From the NCBI GenBank assembly GCA_000419545.1, contig ATTF01000004.1, positions 1-64,000 of the forward strand: a DNA stretch of 64,000 bases. The letters run 5' to 3'. Below the pieces are notes generated by a model, which was given only the letters and a program-made list of their open reading frames with translations, did not search any database and had not been told where the DNA came from. The DNA is from Candidatus Pelagibacter ubique HIMB058. GTDB taxonomy: Bacteria > Pseudomonadota > Alphaproteobacteria > Pelagibacterales > Pelagibacteraceae. This document shows positions 62,631-64,000 of the stretch, piece after piece; the first letter of the stretch is position 1; each line of letters begins with the position of its first letter. The position numbers were made by a program, and so were the translations under genes.

Positions 62631-63422
62631 CTAATATGATTTGGAGTCGGCTTTATTAGTTGATCCTTTTATTTTCTCGATATTTTTCTTGGATCCTAAG
62701 CTCATCTCTCTTAAGTCTGAACTTATAGTTACAAAATTAAATCCTTTATCAATCATTTTCTGAGCATATTCTGGTGTTCCGTTGTGTATCCCTGCAAAAA
62801 TATTATTTTTTTTCGCATGCTCTAAAATTCTAAGTATTTCAGAATAAGCTTTTGTGCTTTCAGGTCTATCAAAACCAGGTTCTTCGCCGAGTGCTAAACT
62901 TAAATCTGCTGGACCAATGTAAATACCATCAACTCCTTTGACAGACATAATTTCATCTAATTTTTCTAATGCCTCTTTTGTTTCAATCATTGCAAGCTTT
63001 AATATTTCTGTGTCAGCATGTTTAGTGTAATCAGGTCCACCGTAAATTAATCCTCTTATCGGACCAAAACTCCTATATCCATTTGGAGGATACATACATG
63101 CTTGAACAAATCTCTGTGCTTCTTGTTTGTTACTTACCATCGGGCAAATAACGCCATAACTACCTGCATCTAATATTTTCATGATTTGCCCAGGTTCATT
63201 CCAATTTACTCTTGTTAATGGAGTAACTTCTGTGCTTGAAATAGCTTGAAGCATCGGAAGTGCGCTTGAATAATCAGTTAATCCATGTTGAAGATCTATT
63301 GTTAAAGAGTCAAAACCTTGCTGTGCCATAGTTTCTGCAGTAACTGCGCCAGGTGCAGAAAGCCAACCATTAACCACTGGCTTACCTGCTTTCATCATTT
63401 CTTTAACTTTATTTTTTCTCAT
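62631..63422 (-). CDS. HpcH/HpaI family aldolase
   Basis: MIETKEALEKLDEIMSVKGVDGIYIGPADLSLALG; DLQHGLTDY. Confidence 0.9.
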   Translation of the reverse strand: MRKNKVKEMMKAGKPVVNGWLSAPGAVTAETMAQQGFDSLTIDLQHGLTDYSSALPMLQAISSTEVTPLTRVNWNEPGQIMKILDAGSYGVICPMVSNKQEAQRFVQACMYPPNGYRSFGPIRGLIYGGPDYTKHADTEILKLAMIETKEALEKLDEIMSVKGVDGIYIGPADLSLALGEEPGFDRPESTKAYSEILRILEHAKKNNIFAGIHNGTPEYAQKMIDKGFNFVTISSDLREMSLGSKKNIEKIKGSTNKADSKSY

Positions 63423-63505
63423 TAATTTATTGTGATATAATAATTTTAATACTAACTATTGTAAACTTAACAAGAATTCAACAAATTAATAATTAGGAGA
63501 TAAAT

Positions 63506-64000
63506 ATGTCAAAAGTTTCATTCATTGGTTTAGGAGTAATGGGCTATCCAATGGCAGGTTACATATCAAAAGCAGGTCATGAAGTTACTGTTTATAACCG
63601 TACAAAAGCAAAAGCAGAAAAATGGATTAAAGAATATAAAGGTAAAGTAGCTGACACTCCAATGGACGCTGCGAAAGATTGTGATTTTATTTTCACATGT
63701 GTTGGTAATGATAATGATTTAAGAGAAGTTACTTTAGGAGATAAAGGTTTATTTAAAACTGCAAAAAAAGGTTCAATATATATCGACAACACAACTGCAT
63801 CTGCAAATATCGCAAGAGAACTATATAAAGAAGCTAAAGCAAAAGGATTTGATTTTTTAGATGCTCCTATATCAGGAGGACAAGCTGGTGCAGAGGGTGG
63901 AATTTTAACAGTCATGGTTGGTGGTGATGAAGCTCCATTTAAAAAAGCAGAACCCGTAATTGATTGCTATAGTAAAAAAATAAAATTACTCGGACCATCT
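63506..64000 (+). CDS. NAD(P)-dependent beta-hydroxyacid dehydrogenase (tartronate semialdehyde reductase/3-hydroxyisobutyrate dehydrogenase-like), partial
   Basis: Hand translation MSKVSFIGLGVMGYPMAGYISKAGHEVTVYNRT...FLDAPISGGQAGAEGGILTVMVGGDE; truncated by window end, hence absent from ORF track; SD AGGAG. Confidence 0.92.
   Translation, partial: MSKVSFIGLGVMGYPMAGYISKAGHEVTVYNRTKAKAEKWIKEYKGKVADTPMDAAKDCDFIFTCVGNDNDLREVTLGDKGLFKTAKKGSIYIDNTTASANIARELYKEAKAKGFDFLDAPISGGQAGAEGGILTVMVGGDEAPFKKAEPVIDCYSKKIKLLGPS

Noticed and set aside
63592-63915. Minus-strand 107-aa ORF at the window end
   Set aside because: Antisense to the clear partial GarR-like CDS starting at 63506.
1-64000. CRISPR arrays, prophage, IS elements, toxin-antitoxin or defence islands
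   Set aside because: No regularly spaced repeats, transposases, integrases or phage genes among the ORFs; content is conserved core metabolism.

Overview
AT-rich, gene-dense alphaproteobacterial chromosome segment. Gene content, extreme compaction and protein sequences suggest the SAR11/Pelagibacterales clade (inference; no search was run). About 1-26.8 kb is one nearly gap-free minus-strand superoperon: tRNA-Tyr, tRNA-Gly, tuf, tRNA-Trp, secE, nusG, rplKAJL, rpoBC, rpsLG, fusA, the S10 and spc clusters, secY, adk, rpsM, and the first codons of rpsK. The rest is housekeeping and metabolism: trmH-type methylase, nadK, GT9, cinA-like, sfsA, map, purBCSQL, bolA/grxD, rpsD, trmJ-like, cimA, cysS, nadE, aroG (class II), glmS and a GlmU C-terminal half, gph, lysE-like, prpBC, a glycine-betaine-type ABC permease and binding protein, a Fur/Zur-family regulator with a His-rich membrane protein, nrdAB, pgm/manB, tauE-like, dusA, rpoZ, MFS, HpcH/HpaI aldolase, and a partial garR/mmsB-like gene. 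I saw no CRISPR, prophage, transposon or rRNA. The strongest hunt results are: (1) a Zur-like regulator gene abutting a perfect 20-bp palindrome that covers a predicted -10 and implies a leaderless mRNA, co-transcribed with an uncharacterised His-rich membrane protein; (2) several predicted promoters placed 0-10 nt upstream of start codons; (3) tRNA/mRNA fusions with very small gaps; (4) mutually exclusive leader hairpins upstream of rpsL; (5) a perfect 13-bp hairpin straddling the aroG stop codon; (6) a domain-split GlmU; (7) an extended acidic omega subunit; (8) inverted and direct repeat architecture between nrdA and pgm.
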